A stretch of 64,000 bases of DNA from Cryptomeria japonica (GCF_030272615.1 NC_081410.1:115951140-116015139); one strand, 5' to 3'; counted from the first letter of the stretch, positions 11,088 through 23,091 are shown. The notes: generated by a model from the sequence alone, not told the origin. Numbers and translations are program-made.

Positions 11088-11870
11088 GATTAGATATTGC
11101 TTATCCTGAGTCAGATACTCCATATTGGTTAAAAGATTATTATGTGGATTTTTCTAGGCAACCAGCAGTATACAGCAAGGTGATCCTATATCACCCTTTC
11201 TATTTGTGATAATTGTTGAAGCAATGTGAAGGGCTTTCAAAAAAAGAAGAGACAGCAAGATAAGGAAAGGTATTAAAGTGGTTGATGATTTGGATCCTAT
11301 CACACATGCGCAGTTTGCGGATGGCATGGTTCTATTTGGAGAAGAAAATATGCAAGAAGCAGAGGTAATTAAAGAGGCTCTAGAGAAATATGCTGAAATA
11401 TCAGAACAAGTTATGAATACAGATAAATCAAAGATATATTTCTTTTATACAAACAAGGTCATTCAAAGAAGAATAGCAAATCTCGTAAGTTTCCCCATTG
11501 CATCATTACTAGCCAAGCATGTGGAGGCCCCAATCTTTGCAGGGACATGTCATTCAAATCACTGGGAAGAGGTTGCGGAGAAATGCAGAAACAAAGTTGC
11601 TGAATGGAAAAGCGAATGGCTTACTTTAGCAAGTCAAATTATCGGGATCAAGTCAATTCTATCAGCGTTGCCAATATATTTAATGTCTTGCTACCAGATA
11701 ACTTATAAAACAAAAACAAAATAGGAAATTTTTCTCACAAAAATTCCTTTGGGTAGGCTCAAAAGAAATCAAGAAAATTCCACTGATACATTGGGAGAAG
11801 GCATACCTCCCAACAATGATTGGGGGTGTTGATCTAAGAAAAATGAAGCTCAAAATACAAAACTAGGAGT
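11088..11870 (+). pseudogene. LINE ORF2 remnant, part 2: reverse transcriptase core to thumb
   Basis: Continuation of the same LINE after the hAT insertion. It carries the RQGDPISPFLFVI motif near 11180, then at 11278-11724 THAQFADGMVLFGEE, where the catalytic FADD has become FADG (11320-11325). After that come KSKI and a thumb-like region (LASQIIGIKSILSALPIYLMSCYQI), and RKMKLKIQN ending at about 11860, where the next insertion begins. The lost second Asp and several stops mark it as dead. Confidence 0.82.
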
Positions 11871-13959
11871 TGTTGATGGTATTTTGATGCACTATCGAAC
11901 ACAAAATAAAGTATTGAATACTCTATCCTCTCTTGAGTAAAGACTCTCAAATGCTGAAGATTCGCATAAGGATCAGTTGAGATGACTTCAAGGTTCTTTT
12001 ATGTTAGGTCTTGACTTGTTGGATAGCTTCAATGGTGTATGATGTGATTTTGCTGGTATCACAAGGTGGACTTACATTGAATGCTTGATTGCTCAAATGT
12101 TGTTGGAACGTGGAATTTCATTTGATTAAAAAAAAAGAAAAGGGTTTAGGAAGGCTAATCTAATCTAAGAATGTAAGAACAAAGGACAATTTTTGATGAA
12201 ATTCCAATAAGTCTTGCTTTGACATGCTATGAACATCTCCACAAGGCTAGTGCGATCTTCTAAGGATAGCTTTTTGATTTTCAAATCATCGCCACATGCA
12301 TAGACACCATCAAGTTGATGCATATCAATGAAGGAATGATAATTGAAGTTAAGCTTAAGCAAAATGATTCCAGTTGACCATGCGAGGCACTTTACCATCC
12401 GCATGGTGTTAGTAGTATGGATATAAGAATTTCACCATCGATCATACACAAAGCCTTCCATTCATCTAATCATCACTATCTTAACATGAAGATGCAACAA
12501 GAAACCATGCAAGTGTAGAAGAAACAACACATTCCACCATAACTTCAATGAAAAGGAAGTTTATTTACAACTTAGGCAACAATTTCTGCCTTCTCTTCCT
12601 ACTCTACTTTAATTGCTATCTATTTGACTTTCAACTACTCACAATTAACTATTTGCTATTAACTTTACAAATGAAGGAGTGAAGCCTTATATAGTGCTCT
12701 CATTGCATTCAATGGCTCAAATCAATTTGAGATCAATGGCCAAGATCGAAAGATAGAAACCCTAATTAGGGTTTGTAGAACCCATTACAAAATATTTAAT
12801 GCTTGACCAATTATAAAATTACATTTGATGGGACACGTCCTTAGAAAATTTGACCAATAGGTGACAGCGGTAGGTGCATCGAACTTCGTGCCCATGTAGT
12901 AGTGATCTTCTTTGAAGGATGAGTCAAGTACATTGAATTCGGACACCTTATACTGAAATGATGTGATTGGTTAAATGATGACGAGGTGCCACCTCAGTTT
13001 GTCCTTTGTAACTCATCACAAGTTTGTAATTGTATGAATAAGGCATATCTCTTGATACTCAACATTATCAAGCTCCTGATGTGATGATGACCTTGCTCAA
13101 GTTGATCTTCTAACTTTGATTAACTCTTCTTGTCTTGATCACTTGCATTTTGGAGCTTCCATTTAGCTATACTGGCAATGATTCTTGGATTTCCGAAGGA
13201 AATTCAAGATTGTGAAAATTTATTCTTTGAGTGCTTGATGTTGAGAGTTATTTGTTTCCTTCATGTTGCATTTGGTGTAGTCTTGTCTTGCCTCTACTTG
13301 ATCCTCATTGTGCCTTGAAGTGCATCGATCGTACTTCTCCTTGTGTGAGCTTACAACTTGACAATCCCAACAGCTTCTTTATAAAGACTTTGAAGTGTGA
13401 TATCCTCCTTGATGAGAGCTTGCCTAGCTATTGGCATTTTGCACCTGCGAGAGTTGGATAAGTTAATTTCATGAAATGATAATTGCTTGCAAATATGAAT
13501 CGATCGCTTAAGCTAAACTAAAACCCTTGGTTGATAATCTGACCATTATTGAATAAAACACCCTTATAAAGAAAACCAGACCAGTCATAACATAAAGTTC
13601 GATTCCTCATAGAACAAGAAACTTATCTCAGATCTGTTATGTAATTTCAAAGAGAAGTCATATATCAATATTTTTGCATTTTAACCAAATTCATATACTC
13701 TAATGATTGATTGCTGATCGCATTCAAACCTTCAAAATTTGTCAACCAGCTGGGCTTAAGAGATGACTTGATCTTGTATACCACACTTTCAAAATGCAGA
13801 AAATCGTTCTAAAGTGGAACATTCTTGATCGAATTTGATAATCAGTGAGGCAATTAAATCTCAGACCTGAACCTTGGATCACCACTCTTGGGGTCAAATT
13901 TGTTGGGTAGAGACAAATTCACTGTCCTCCAATCACTGTTGAAATATAAATCTCTGATC

Positions 13960-14370
13960 AAAACTCAGAATCGTGACCTTTCAAAGTTGAAATTACTGTG
14001 CGATTTGTATACTTTGAAGCTTCCTTGAACATGTATCGCTGAGTGATTGCGAATTGCTAATGACCAAATTCTGATCGCTATGGAGACAGGGAGAATGCGA
14101 ATTACTTGATTGATGGTGATCATGTTGCAACATATCAACTCGTCTTGGAATGAAATCCCCATCCTTGAATGAAATCGCTATCTGTCTCAGATAAAATCAC
14201 TGATGTCTAAGATGAATTCGCTGATGTCTGCGATGGATTCGCTCCCACACTTAATCAGATTCCAATCGCTGATGTCCAATGGTGAACTCGCCTATATCAA
14301 ATCAGAATCGCTGCCTTAAGGTGATCAAAATTTGAATCGCTGATGTATATATTCAGTTTGTGCAATTCGA
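13960..14370. repeat. Degenerate ATTCGCT/AATCGCTGATGTC motif array
   Basis: Inside copy 1. About a dozen spaced occurrences of (A/T)TCGCT, often followed by GATGTC or CC (e.g. 14170-14350), at intervals of roughly 20-50 bp with little sequence between them conserved. It sits in the interior of the element, as the larger GAAGTTCGCTCC array does in copy 2. Confidence 0.5.
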
Positions 14371-15242
14371 TCATGGGCAGACAGAGGCAAGTCAATTTCA
14401 AATTGATCAAACATAGTGATCAATTTGAAGCTTATATGAATCCATAGACCATCACATCTTGGGCAATTTCCATTAAATGAATTTTAATCGGGATAATAAG
14501 CAAGTCGTCCACCTTCATTAAATATCCATTCACCAAATTTAAATGACATTATTGATATTTTAAATAGCTGTGTTCTTGTATTTAACGTCATTTGATTAAA
14601 TTATGATGCTTTTTTTTTAAATTGATCAATTGAATTTGAATTGCCAAACATCATATATAAAATGTGATCCAATCATATGTATTGCAATCACTTGACTTCG
14701 AAATTAAAACCATTTCCAATGCTACTCACATCATGATCCTCTTCGAGTTTTTAAAATTTGTCATTGAATACATTTTTGGAGGTTGCATTGTTGAGACTTA
14801 CAGGTCTTAAGATAATACCATTGATCATTTAAACATTGCATGCGCTTTTTGCTTACTTGCCACATTCATTAAATGAAATTCACCATGTTGATCAAGGCAT
14901 TGCCACCTTCTATTCATCAATTCAAACTTATAATTGCTCAAGTTTTCACTTTCCTTCCAATCTTCTTGCAGGTCATTGGTTTTCCTTCCAACTTTCTCGC
15001 AGTGATCAACAAAATGTATCAATATCATTGGAAGGAGTGTCGATGAAAGTGGAAGGGGGGTGCGAGAATACTACTAGAAGCGGGGTGCAAAAATACTGGA
15101 AGGGGGGTGCGAAGAAATTGGAAGCCCAAACCACTTCATGCCTTAGCCAAATTTTAGATTTTTCAACTTCGCACTTGTTCCAAATGATAGCTAATAGCTA
15201 CACGAGACTACAACTATCCTTAAAAACAAAAAAAAAAGTTGG

Positions 15243-15263
15243 GGTCCCCATTTGCAATGGGGC
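15243..15263. repeat. Terminal hairpin of the TGTTG...CAACA repeat, copy 1
   Basis: The palindrome CCCCATT-TGC-AATGGGG has a perfect 7-bp stem and a 3-nt loop, about 25 bp from the element's 3' end. The same hairpin is conserved in copy 2 (47748-47764), while the interiors of the two copies differ. Confidence 0.75.
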
Positions 15264-15286
15264 GATGTGTGAAAACGTCACAACAG

Positions 15287-15683
15287 AAGCAAAACTCTCA
15301 TGGAAAATGTACAGAGAACCTCACAGACTGGTGCAGAATATTCCAAAGGAAATACATAATACATGGATTGCAATGACCTCAGCCGCATATTAACAATAAG
15401 CAACTCGGTCGGAGGCTTTGCTGTTTGGAAATTCCTTTGGGAAAGCCAGAATTTGATAACTAACCACTAAACATGGAAAATTAACAACGGTCTCAGTGCT
15501 AATTTTTGGGACAATTCATGGAATAGCCATAAGCCTCATATAGAAATCGAGGGGATAGCATAACAAATAGAAAATATCAGATTGTTGGTTGGCTCACGGG
15601 TTGCAGATTATGTTGAGATCATACACAGTGCAAAGAGCATCTCCCATACACGGTTAAATGCCAAAGTTCTCTCTTTTCCAAAT
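15287..15683 (+). pseudogene. LINE ORF2 remnant, part 3
   Basis: The LINE frame resumes after copy 1: AKLSWKMYREPHRLVQ, then SVGGFAVWKFLWES, LSANFWDNSWNSHKPH and LNAKVLSFPN. This is the linker between reverse transcriptase and the zinc-binding RT domain of plant LINEs. It breaks at 15683, where a solo LTR has inserted, and continues exactly in frame at 17942. Confidence 0.75.
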
Positions 15684-17941
15684 TGTTGAGAACACAGTTA
15701 TACTGAGAGGGTCGAGGGGGGAGAGTGGGCAGTATAACAAACTTTGGCTTTTTCAACTTGAAAAATATAAGCATCTAACTTTATCTCAAAACATATTCAT
15801 TGCATACTAACATTCACATGAAATCTAATTATTATGAACACAACTAGAACATAAGATATATATACGTGAAAACCCTTACAAAAAACTTATATACAAATTC
15901 ATAGGTATATACCCACTAGAGGCACCAACCCCTCATTTTGTTTGTGAGACACTTTTCCACTAGCGGCACCAACCCCTCATTCAGTTTGTGAGTGCTTTAC
16001 CCACTAGAGGCACCAACCCCCCATTCAGTTAGTGAGTGCTTTGCCCACTAGAGGCACCAAGCCCTCATTCAGATTTCCACCTTTTAACGGATGATGGATG
16101 ATCCTATTCTTCACAAATTTTGTTATAGTATTCCATGAAGCTTTTATGATCTCTTCCTTAAATCTGTCATAATTTCTTCTTCAAAATCTGCCACAAGTTC
16201 AACTCTTCTCTTTAAATCTGAAATAATATTCTCATACTCCTCCTTCACTAAGTCTGCAATCTATCTCCTCATCAATGACTCTTGGTGCATATGTTTTGTT
16301 GTCTTTGAAAACAAACACCACACACTTCAATCCAAATTCTGATTTCTGTATATATATCTTTACATCAAGCGGTCATACCTTTTCCAAAAGATGTTTCATC
16401 AACAAGTCATATCCTTCTAATACTTAATTGCATCCCTTTGTTAATTGTACTAGTAATCTACTAAATATAGTTGCTTCCTTCATCAAGATCACTACATTTA
16501 TGATAAACACATTACATAGAAATCATTGTTTACATGATGTTTAATTAATTTGCACCTCTTCAATACAATTGCTCTTCTTTTTCAATTGCACCCCTTCAGA
16601 ATTGATTTGTTGTTTGTCTTTTCTTAATGAATACGATTTATTGATTTCTAATAAAATCATTTCTCTTAACCATGATCATTCTTCTCAAGAGGATCGATGT
16701 CTTCTTCGTTGATAATGGCCACTGCTTGTATTTGATTATGAATTGACAGAAATTGCATATCCTATTCAATTGCTGACTTTTATATTCCATTTTTGCAATC
16801 GTTGTTCAATGGGTAAGGAAGTCGACTATGCTTTAAATCACTTAACCAGACTTGTCTTTTAGGAGGTCAACTATTCTTTAAATCATAGTGTAAATACAAA
16901 TCAATGTCTATGAAGTTACTGTTATTAATCTGTCATAGCCACGTCTCCCAACACATAGAATAACTATATAATGTTGTCTTCCTTATTTCGAATTGCTCCA
17001 TAACTACGTCTATTCTTAATAGGATCACTTGTTGTTCTATGTCTTTAGCGCTGTCCTTTAGTCACTATACTTACTGTCGCTGTCTTCAAAATGCTATAAC
17101 CTTTTTATTTTTTGTAACCACAGAGGTATCCTTGCGACCCAGCCCAGCGCCCAACCTGCCTTACCTTGGGCTTACTTATTGCCAAGTTGGGGATAACCTT
17201 AATCTGCCGAACGCTGCATATTAAGTGTATTACATTCGTGATCGCTGCTTAGTCTGTATTTGTTTTATCGCTGCAAGTATCATGTTTGTTAACTTATTAC
17301 TTCTTAATCGTTGTCTTATTAGTCACTGCACTTTAGTCGGCTAGCTTCTCTCATGAATGGAGCCAGTCAGTTTCTTGTATGATCACACCCTTTAAGTCTT
17401 TATTTGCCGCATCAACTTTGATTACGCTTTAGAGTATTGGAAGGGATCACAGAAACAATTCGATGGGCTTATCATTACTCTCCTAAGCATCCTTTGAATG
17501 ATAGCTTCATTAAGATCAAATGGTCCATTAGTGGCAACAAGAACAAATATCTCCTCTGTCTTTAGTGATTCTTCACTTTAACAATGGTAATTCAGTTTTC
17601 CTTCCACTTCTCACCTTGACCCTATAAGAATGTGTAATCACCTGATTGCTGATGGTAGGTAGACTTATCCCACTATTTAGTGGCCTTTGGCCATTATTCA
17701 ATCTCCTTGATAATCAAACCAATAATTCTCATATAGCAAAATCTTTAGACATCGGTAACAATATGTTCAAATCATCTTTATGACAAACTTGTCTATATAT
17801 TTTACTTCTTACCTTCTTGACATCAATGACCAGATTTCCATTTGGATTGTGTATTAAGCTCTTTGATATAAATCACAGCTATCCAATTCCTTAACAACTA
17901 ATGGCATTCTCACCTTTGACATCAATGACAACATTCTAACA
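15684..17941 (+). mobile_element. Solo LTR, 2258 bp, with CAAAT target duplication
   Basis: Begins TGTTGAGAACAC and ends ATTCTAACA, flanked by perfect 5-bp repeats CAAAT (15679-15683 and 17942-17946). Removing the element plus one CAAAT restores the LINE frame (VLSFPN joined to ILLQTPQIELNKRR), which fixes both boundaries. The early GTTATACTGAGAGGGTCGAGGGGG stretch and the TG...CA ends fit an LTR. No internal coding region is left, so it is a solo LTR. It holds a 44-bp tandem repeat. Confidence 0.85.
15913..16070. repeat. 44-bp tandem repeat, about 3.6 copies
   Basis: Units beginning CCACTAGAGGCACCAA at 15913, 15957, 16001 and 16045 (exact 44-bp spacing), each followed by CCCCTCATTCAGTTTGTGAG or a variant. 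Lies inside the solo LTR. Confidence 0.95.
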
Positions 17942-18377
17942 CAAATATCCTCCTACAGACTCCACAAATAGAATTAAATAAACGAAGAATTACAATAAAT
18001 GATCAGAGAGATCAATTTATATGGTGCAGTTCGAGAACAGGTGAATATTCAGTTAACTTGGGGTATTCCACACAAAATAAGATCCAAAACAATCCATCAT
18101 GACCTTCATCTCTCTTGGAATCCCTCAGTATTACCCAAAGCCAGTGCATTCTTATGGACAGTCATGCACAAAAGAATACTAACAGCTGATCAATAGGATT
18201 TAACAGTCCATCAATATGCCCATTATGCAGAAGCAACAAAGAGACTATCAATCATCTCCTTTTGAAGTGCCCCTTTGCAATAAGATGTTGGGACATTGCT
18301 GAAGTCATTAACAATTGGCCACGAATTAAACATAAATCACTATGGCCAGATTTATGGATTATTGCCAACGTTACCTC
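17942..18377 (+). pseudogene. LINE ORF2 remnant, part 4: zinc-binding RT domain
   Basis: After the solo LTR the frame gives ILLQTPQIELNKRRITI, FIWCSSRTGEYSV, then WNPSVLPKASAFLWTVMHKRILTAD, CPLCRSNKE and INHLLLKCPFAIRCW. These are the typical blocks of the zinc-binding region of reverse transcriptase (zf-RVT) in plant LINEs and include the Cys/His residues. It is cut at about 18377 by a GC-rich insertion. Confidence 0.82.
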
Positions 18378-18730
18378 GAGTTTCCGGGTTAAGGACGGCA
18401 GGGGACGAGGATACGCATTTCCGGGATGGCAATTTTTTTACCAATTTTGGGAACAACTAGGGGACGGCTATATAAAAATAGGGAAAATTAAAATATATAG
18501 GGAAATTTAAAAATTCATATGAAAACATGGATAAAGTATGCACATATACATTATAGAACCTAAACATGTAAGAACTAGTAGAGTTCTTATGTCAAATTTG
18601 TGTTAAATTGGGAGTGAAAGTCAAATTTCTCATAGAATTCATTGTTAAAATTCACTATCAATATGCAGAATTTATGGGGATGTCCCCGGAACAGGCATGT
18701 CTGAAAAAAAAACTAGGGACGCATCCACCA
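18378..18730. mobile_element. GC-rich hAT-like MITE inserted in the LINE
   Basis: Left part GAGTTTCCGGGTTAAGGACGG ... CGCATTTCCGGGATGG aligns with the left part of the well-bounded hAT MITE at 62494 (CAGTGTTCCACGGG ... CGCGTTTCCGGGACGG). The right part AGGGACGCATCCACCAT aligns with that element's GGGACGCGTCCCCGTGG. It interrupts the LINE between IANVTS and LLVSQIWKERNKRIF. The 8-bp duplication could not be recognised, so the ends are approximate. Confidence 0.55.
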
Positions 18731-19094
18731 TCTCTTCTGGTATCACAAATATGGAAAGAGAGGAACAAAAGAATCTTCAAAGAGACAAAAACAAGTCGAG
18801 GATGTTATTAAGATAACCAAGGATAGCATTATCGAAGTTGCCAACATAAAATGTAGAGTAAAATCTGATACAAACTTTTCAAGATGGGATGAAGAAATAC
18901 AAAACGACTGGAAGGAGATCAAACACCCACAATCTATGATAAGTCACATGAAACAAAATAGGAAAGACGCAAAATGGACAGCCCCAAAATCTGATAGATG
19001 GAAGCTTAATTTTGGCAGGGCTACAAAAGGCAAATTGGTGCAAGATGCGTCGTTAGAGACGGTCGAGGTAATTGTGTTTGGGCTTGGTTGTGGG
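18731..19094 (+). pseudogene. LINE ORF2 remnant, part 5: linker and start of RNase H
   Basis: LLVSQIWKERNKRIFKE, then frameshifted pieces such as WTAPKSDRWKLNF (the usual start of the plant LINE RNase H domain) and, in another frame, VVRDGRGNCVWAW. It is cut at about 19094 by an 88-bp foldback. Confidence 0.75.
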
Positions 19095-19182
19095 GGGGAT
19101 TATTTGCAACCCCCCCCCCAAATAGTGTATTTACAAGTATCCTCCTTGTAAATACACTATCGGGGAGGTGCAAATGATCCCC
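19095..19182. mobile_element. 88-bp foldback (inverted-repeat MITE-like) insertion
   Basis: Two inverted arms: outer GGGGATTATTTGCA (19095-19108) against TGCAAATGATCCCC (19169-19182), and inner ATAGTGTATTTACAAG (19122-19137) against CTTGTAAATACACTAT (19145-19160), a perfect 16-bp match with a 7-nt loop. A run of nine C joins the left arms. The unit sits in the LINE RNase H domain, whose reading frame is recognisable on both sides. No clear target duplication. Confidence 0.75.
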
Positions 19183-19488
19183 TGCATAGACGGCGCCCTC
19201 TCGAAAAATATTGGAGCAACTACGAACAATGAAGACAAGATAGAGGCATTGGTCCTTGGACTGAAGCTATGCAAATTAAAAAAAATGAAACATATTGACA
19301 TTGAGGGAGACTCCCACTTATGCATACAAGCCCTAATTAAGAAAGCAACGCCAAATTGGAAACTTAAGGGCTGGGTGGATTTGGCTTGGAAACAATTGGA
19401 GGCACTGGGCAAATTTATTATTACTCATATCTACCAAGAGGCAAATATGGTGGTTGACAACCTAGCAAATCATGGGGTTGTTCAAACA
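19183..19488 (+). pseudogene. LINE ORF2 remnant, part 6: RNase H domain
   Basis: Reads SKNIGATTNNEDKIEALVLGLKLC, then HIDIEGDSHLCIQAL and FIITHIYQEANMVVDNLANHGV: the NE-AE-AL, DS and H-R-N---D-LAN blocks of RNase H1 domains at the C-terminus of plant LINEs. It is broken at 19488 by the end of a second hAT element. No poly-A tail or 3' boundary is seen. Confidence 0.85.
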
Positions 19489-21290
19489 ATAGAAACAGGA
19501 CTCACCTAGACTCGCCAAGACACGGCCATTCTTGGGTTGGGTGACCCTGGGCGAGTCACGGGGGCCTGAAACTTGAACTCATCCGAATCCTGGGCGAGTC
19601 CAAGGACTCACCAACCCAGCCAAAACTTGGCGAGTTCTGAAGCCTCGACTCGACCGACGACAACAACAAAAAAAGGCAACAAAAAACCATAAAAAAATTA
19701 AGTGTTTTTGAATTTTTTTTAAGTTATATTGTCTCCCCAACCCTAAAAGTGAGCTTATTTCTTTGTAATGGCAAAATAGGAGGAGAAGAGTGAGTTGTAA
19801 GGAAAAACAAGAGTGCTTTGTAAAGCAACCAACAACAAGGAGGAAGACCAAAAATTTGTCAACAAATCACATTGGTGCAGTGTATTACTCACATTTGGTG
19901 CATCAAGAGCTCCATACAAAGGATTTGAAAGATGTTGCATTTGATTTGAAGTTTGTTCTAAGAGGTAAGATTGAATTTATTTATTTTTAAATTTGTGTTT
20001 TGTAAGCAAAAATTACATTTTTTCTTTTTAAACATTTTCATTTTGATTTCCCTTAAAGAAAGACCAAACAGCAAACCCTACCTTTTTTATAAATAAACCC
20101 TACATTTTTTTCAAACAAACCCTACATTATTTTTTGAAAGAAAACATACAATTTTTTTTTGTATTGACTTATAAATGACAATGCCCAAATGTTTCTTTTT
20201 TTGTAATTGTTTTATTGCAGCAGCCTTGAGTTTTTCAAAATCACATTTTTCACAATGTCTAGTGATAAGCCTACTCCTAGAACAATCCTAGGTAGAAGGG
20301 ATCTGGCTTAGAAACATACTAAAAGTTTTTTTGGGCAAAAAAGGAGAGGCAAAATGTAAATATTGCAAAACAATCTTTCATGGAGGCATAAATAGATTGA
20401 AATACCACATTGTCGGCATACGCAGCCATGATGCTGACCCTTACACACTAGCACTTCCTGAGGCTATTCGTGAGTGCCAAGGCAACTAGAACGCTTTGAA
20501 GTGCAAAAAGAAATGAAGAAGAGGCAAAGGGAGGAGTTGGCTAGAATTGGTTGTGTTAGAGAGGCTTCTTCCATGCCTCGATATCATCCTAGTGCTAGTG
20601 CGAGTGCTTCTGCCAGTGGTAGTGGGAGTATTAGCATTGATGCTAGAATTCATAAATCTAGAATGGATTCATATTTTGAGCCACACAACACTCTTGGTGC
20701 CCAACAATCACCTGAGGGCATGGGTTGGAACAAGGAGGTACATGATGTAGCTAGACGTGCAGGTAGTATTGCACCATTCCATTCTTTGCAGCCAGGTAAT
20801 TCCTTTTTATTTGATTGTTTTAAAATTTATATTTTGCTTTGTGTAATGATTTTTTATTGGACATACTTATCTTATTTAAAATTATTTTGTGACAAGTCTC
20901 CTTATTGGCAACGCATGGTTGATGCCATCACTAGTTGTGGCCGAGGTCCAAAGCCCCTTTTGAATGACTTGAGTGGCCCAATTTTGACAGAAATGGTGGG
21001 TGATGAAAAAGCCACATGAGAGGACAAGCGCGAGATATGGAGCAAGAAGGGTTGCACCATCATGACAAATGGTTGGACCAATAGGAGAAACAAGACGCTC
21101 TTGAATTTTCTTGTTTCTTTTGCAGGTGATTGATCATTCTACTTCCCTCAATGCATTGAATAATTTTAATTTAATTTAGTGATTAGTATTTTTAATATTT
21201 TAATTTATGATTTATTAAATGATCATTAATTTTGCTTTATTTTCAAATTTTAGGTGGCACCATGTTCCTCAAGTCCATTGATGCTTCCAC
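19489..21290 (+). mobile_element. hAT element, 5' part, truncated
   Basis: Begins ATAGAAACAGGACTCACC, nearly the same terminus as the hAT at 9917, followed by CGAGTC/ACTCGCC subterminal repeats (19510-19650). Transposase remnants follow on the plus strand from about 20330. Similarity stops abruptly at about 21290, where unrelated repeat sequence begins. No matching right end or second copy of TTCAAACA (19481-19488) was found, so the right side is lost or displaced. Confidence 0.72.
20330..21290 (+). pseudogene. hAT transposase, N-terminal half (BED finger and DUF659 start)
   Basis: AKCKYCKTIFHGGINRLKYH, followed by VGIRSHD, gives a CxxC...HxxxH BED zinc finger (about 20345-20440). After a frameshift near 20474 come MKKRQREELARIG, a Ser-rich linker, RMDSYFEPHNTL, then YWQRMVDAITSCGRGPKPL and KKGCTIMTNGWTNRRNKTLL, the DUF659 block of plant hAT transposases. 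An intron-like GCAG|GTGATT...TTTTAG|GTGG (about 21126-21253) joins SFA to GGTMFLKSIDAS. Frameshifts and the missing C-terminal half make it a pseudogene. Confidence 0.78.
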
Positions 21291-21649
21291 ACCATTTCTA
21301 GCAATTTCTATTTTTAGTAAGTTTCTATGTTTAGTAAGTGTTATCCTGTCCCGTTTTGCCCTAATCTTAACATTTTGAAGTACTTACTATTTATAGTAAG
21401 TCTATTTTTGGCAAGTTCTTCACAAGCAGGGGTGTTGGCACTGAAGACGAGACATTCCTAAACATTTCTAAATCAGAAAAGTTTGAAAAGGCAAGCTAAT
21501 TGATCGAAAAATGGCTAAGTGTGGACTTCCATTCCAGAAGTGGAATGCATTGAAAATCCTCTAAGTTTGGCAAATAAAATCACTTTGATCCAAAATGGCA
21601 TCCTAAGGCATTGAAATGTATATCAAAAGGAGATGGACGCTAGATCATG

Positions 21650-22700
21650 GTCATGGAGGAATTTCCTCCATGACACGTTTTCCTCCATCATGCCCTTTTA
21701 GCACCCAAGTTGTTAAGGAAGCACTAGAGTTAGGGAATTTTCCTTCACTATGCCAAAACAACGACCAATCTAGGGTTGGAGCACTAGACAAGGGGGGTAA
21801 AGGAATTCTTCCCAAGAAGCGAAATTCCTCCATGGGGAAGAATTAGCGCTCAAGTCAAGTGTGGAGCACCAAATGGAGGGTGTCAAGGAAAAGCAAGAAA
21901 TTTGAAAATTCCTCCAAGGCATGTGTTTGGTGCCCAAGTTGGAAGATGGGCGCTAGGTAGGGGGTATGCAAGAAAAGCCAATGATTATTATAGATTTCTC
22001 CAAGACATCAAATTCACGCCCAGGTCAAGGAAAGAAAGTTGAATCCCAGGCATCATGGAAGGGTCAAGCAAGGTCAAATTCCTTCATCACATGATTTCCA
22101 CGCCTAAGTCCAAGCCAAAGCGCTAAACCAAGATGAGCAAGAAAAATTTCGTAAGGCATGAAAATCCTCCACAAGGTGTGCTTGGCGCCCAAGTGTAGAG
22201 GAGAGTGCTAAAAGGAAGTAGTGGAGATTTTTTTCCCCCAAACACGAATTCCTCTACACTAAGGAAACAACGCCCATGCCTAGAAGGGAGCATCAAAGCA
22301 AGGCAGGAAAGAAATTTTTTCATCTCAAGTCAAAATTCCTGAGCAACATAAAAGAGCGCCCAAATCTGGAATGAAGCATCAAACTAAGTCTGGAAGGAAA
22401 AGCAAGGAGTTGTAAAAAATCCTCCACACGGAAGTTTTGGCGCCCAAGTGCAAAGGAAAGCACTAAAATGAAGGTGTGGAGGAATTCACACCATAAATTC
22501 CTCCATCGAGGCAAAAATCTGCCCAGTCAGGTCCTTGGGCACCAAATGAGGGGTGTCATGGAAAAAGTCAAGCAGAGTCAAATTCCTCCTCATGATAGTT
22601 TTCACGCCCAAGCATGTTGTGGAGTGCTAGGAAGAGAAGTTAGGAAGGAATTCCTTCCGGACATGAATTCCTCCATGACATGAATTCTACGCCCAAGGTT
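21650..22700. repeat. Array of degenerate ~80-bp units (AATTCCTCCA ... CGCCCAAG)
   Basis: About a dozen imperfect units. Each pairs an (A)AATTCCTCCA box (e.g. near 21660, 21830, 21912, 22165, 22500, 22665) with a GCGCCCAAGT-like box (e.g. near 21940, 22185, 22440, 22600, 22690). Spacing is 60-100 bp and the intervening sequence is poorly conserved. It lies directly upstream of the 501-codon ORF. Confidence 0.65.
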
Positions 22701-23091
22701 GAACGATGAATTCCAAGGCATGGAAATTGGAAGTCAAGGATGAAGTTTAAAGAAAATTTCTCCCGGGAAAAAAATTGGAAAATCCTTTTTTAGGCATGAA
22801 AATTAATCCGAATTTCAAGATAATGACAGATTTGGCTAAGTGAGAATTTTCTCCCCTGGACCCCAGAACTCAAATTTGAAAAAATTCCTAAAAATAGGAA
22901 TTGTGGAAAATCAATGAAAAAGCTTCCCTCGAACTAGATGAACTCAAAAGACACAAGAAATTCTTCCTAGATAAAATTCTCTCTCCACAAACTCTCTCTC
23001 CAAGGGTTCATTGCCAAGTGGATAGATACTCAAAATCTAAAGTAAATCTTTCGAATATCCCTTCAAAATTCAAAATGGAAAGAATGGCGAG

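Larger units (their letters stand above)
11871..15286 (+). mobile_element. TGTTG...CAACA repeat, copy 1 (about 3.4 kb), giant LTR or non-autonomous retroelement
   Basis: Starts TGTTGATGG and ends GTCACAACA. It interrupts the LINE frame (RKMKLKIQN before, EAKLSWKMYREPHRL after). The first ~1.2 kb is homologous to 42361-43600: shared are TCTCTCAAATGCTGAAGATT, CAACAAGAAACCATGCA and CAACAATTTCTGCCTTCTC. The last ~130 bp match the end of the same distant copy, including the hairpin GGTCCCCATTTGCAATGGGG. A TATA-like CCTTATATAGTGCTCTC lies near 12690. There is no coding capacity and no flanking LTR pair. The presumed 5-bp target repeats (GGAGT/GAAGC) do not match cleanly. It may be a very long solo LTR. 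Confidence 0.6.
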
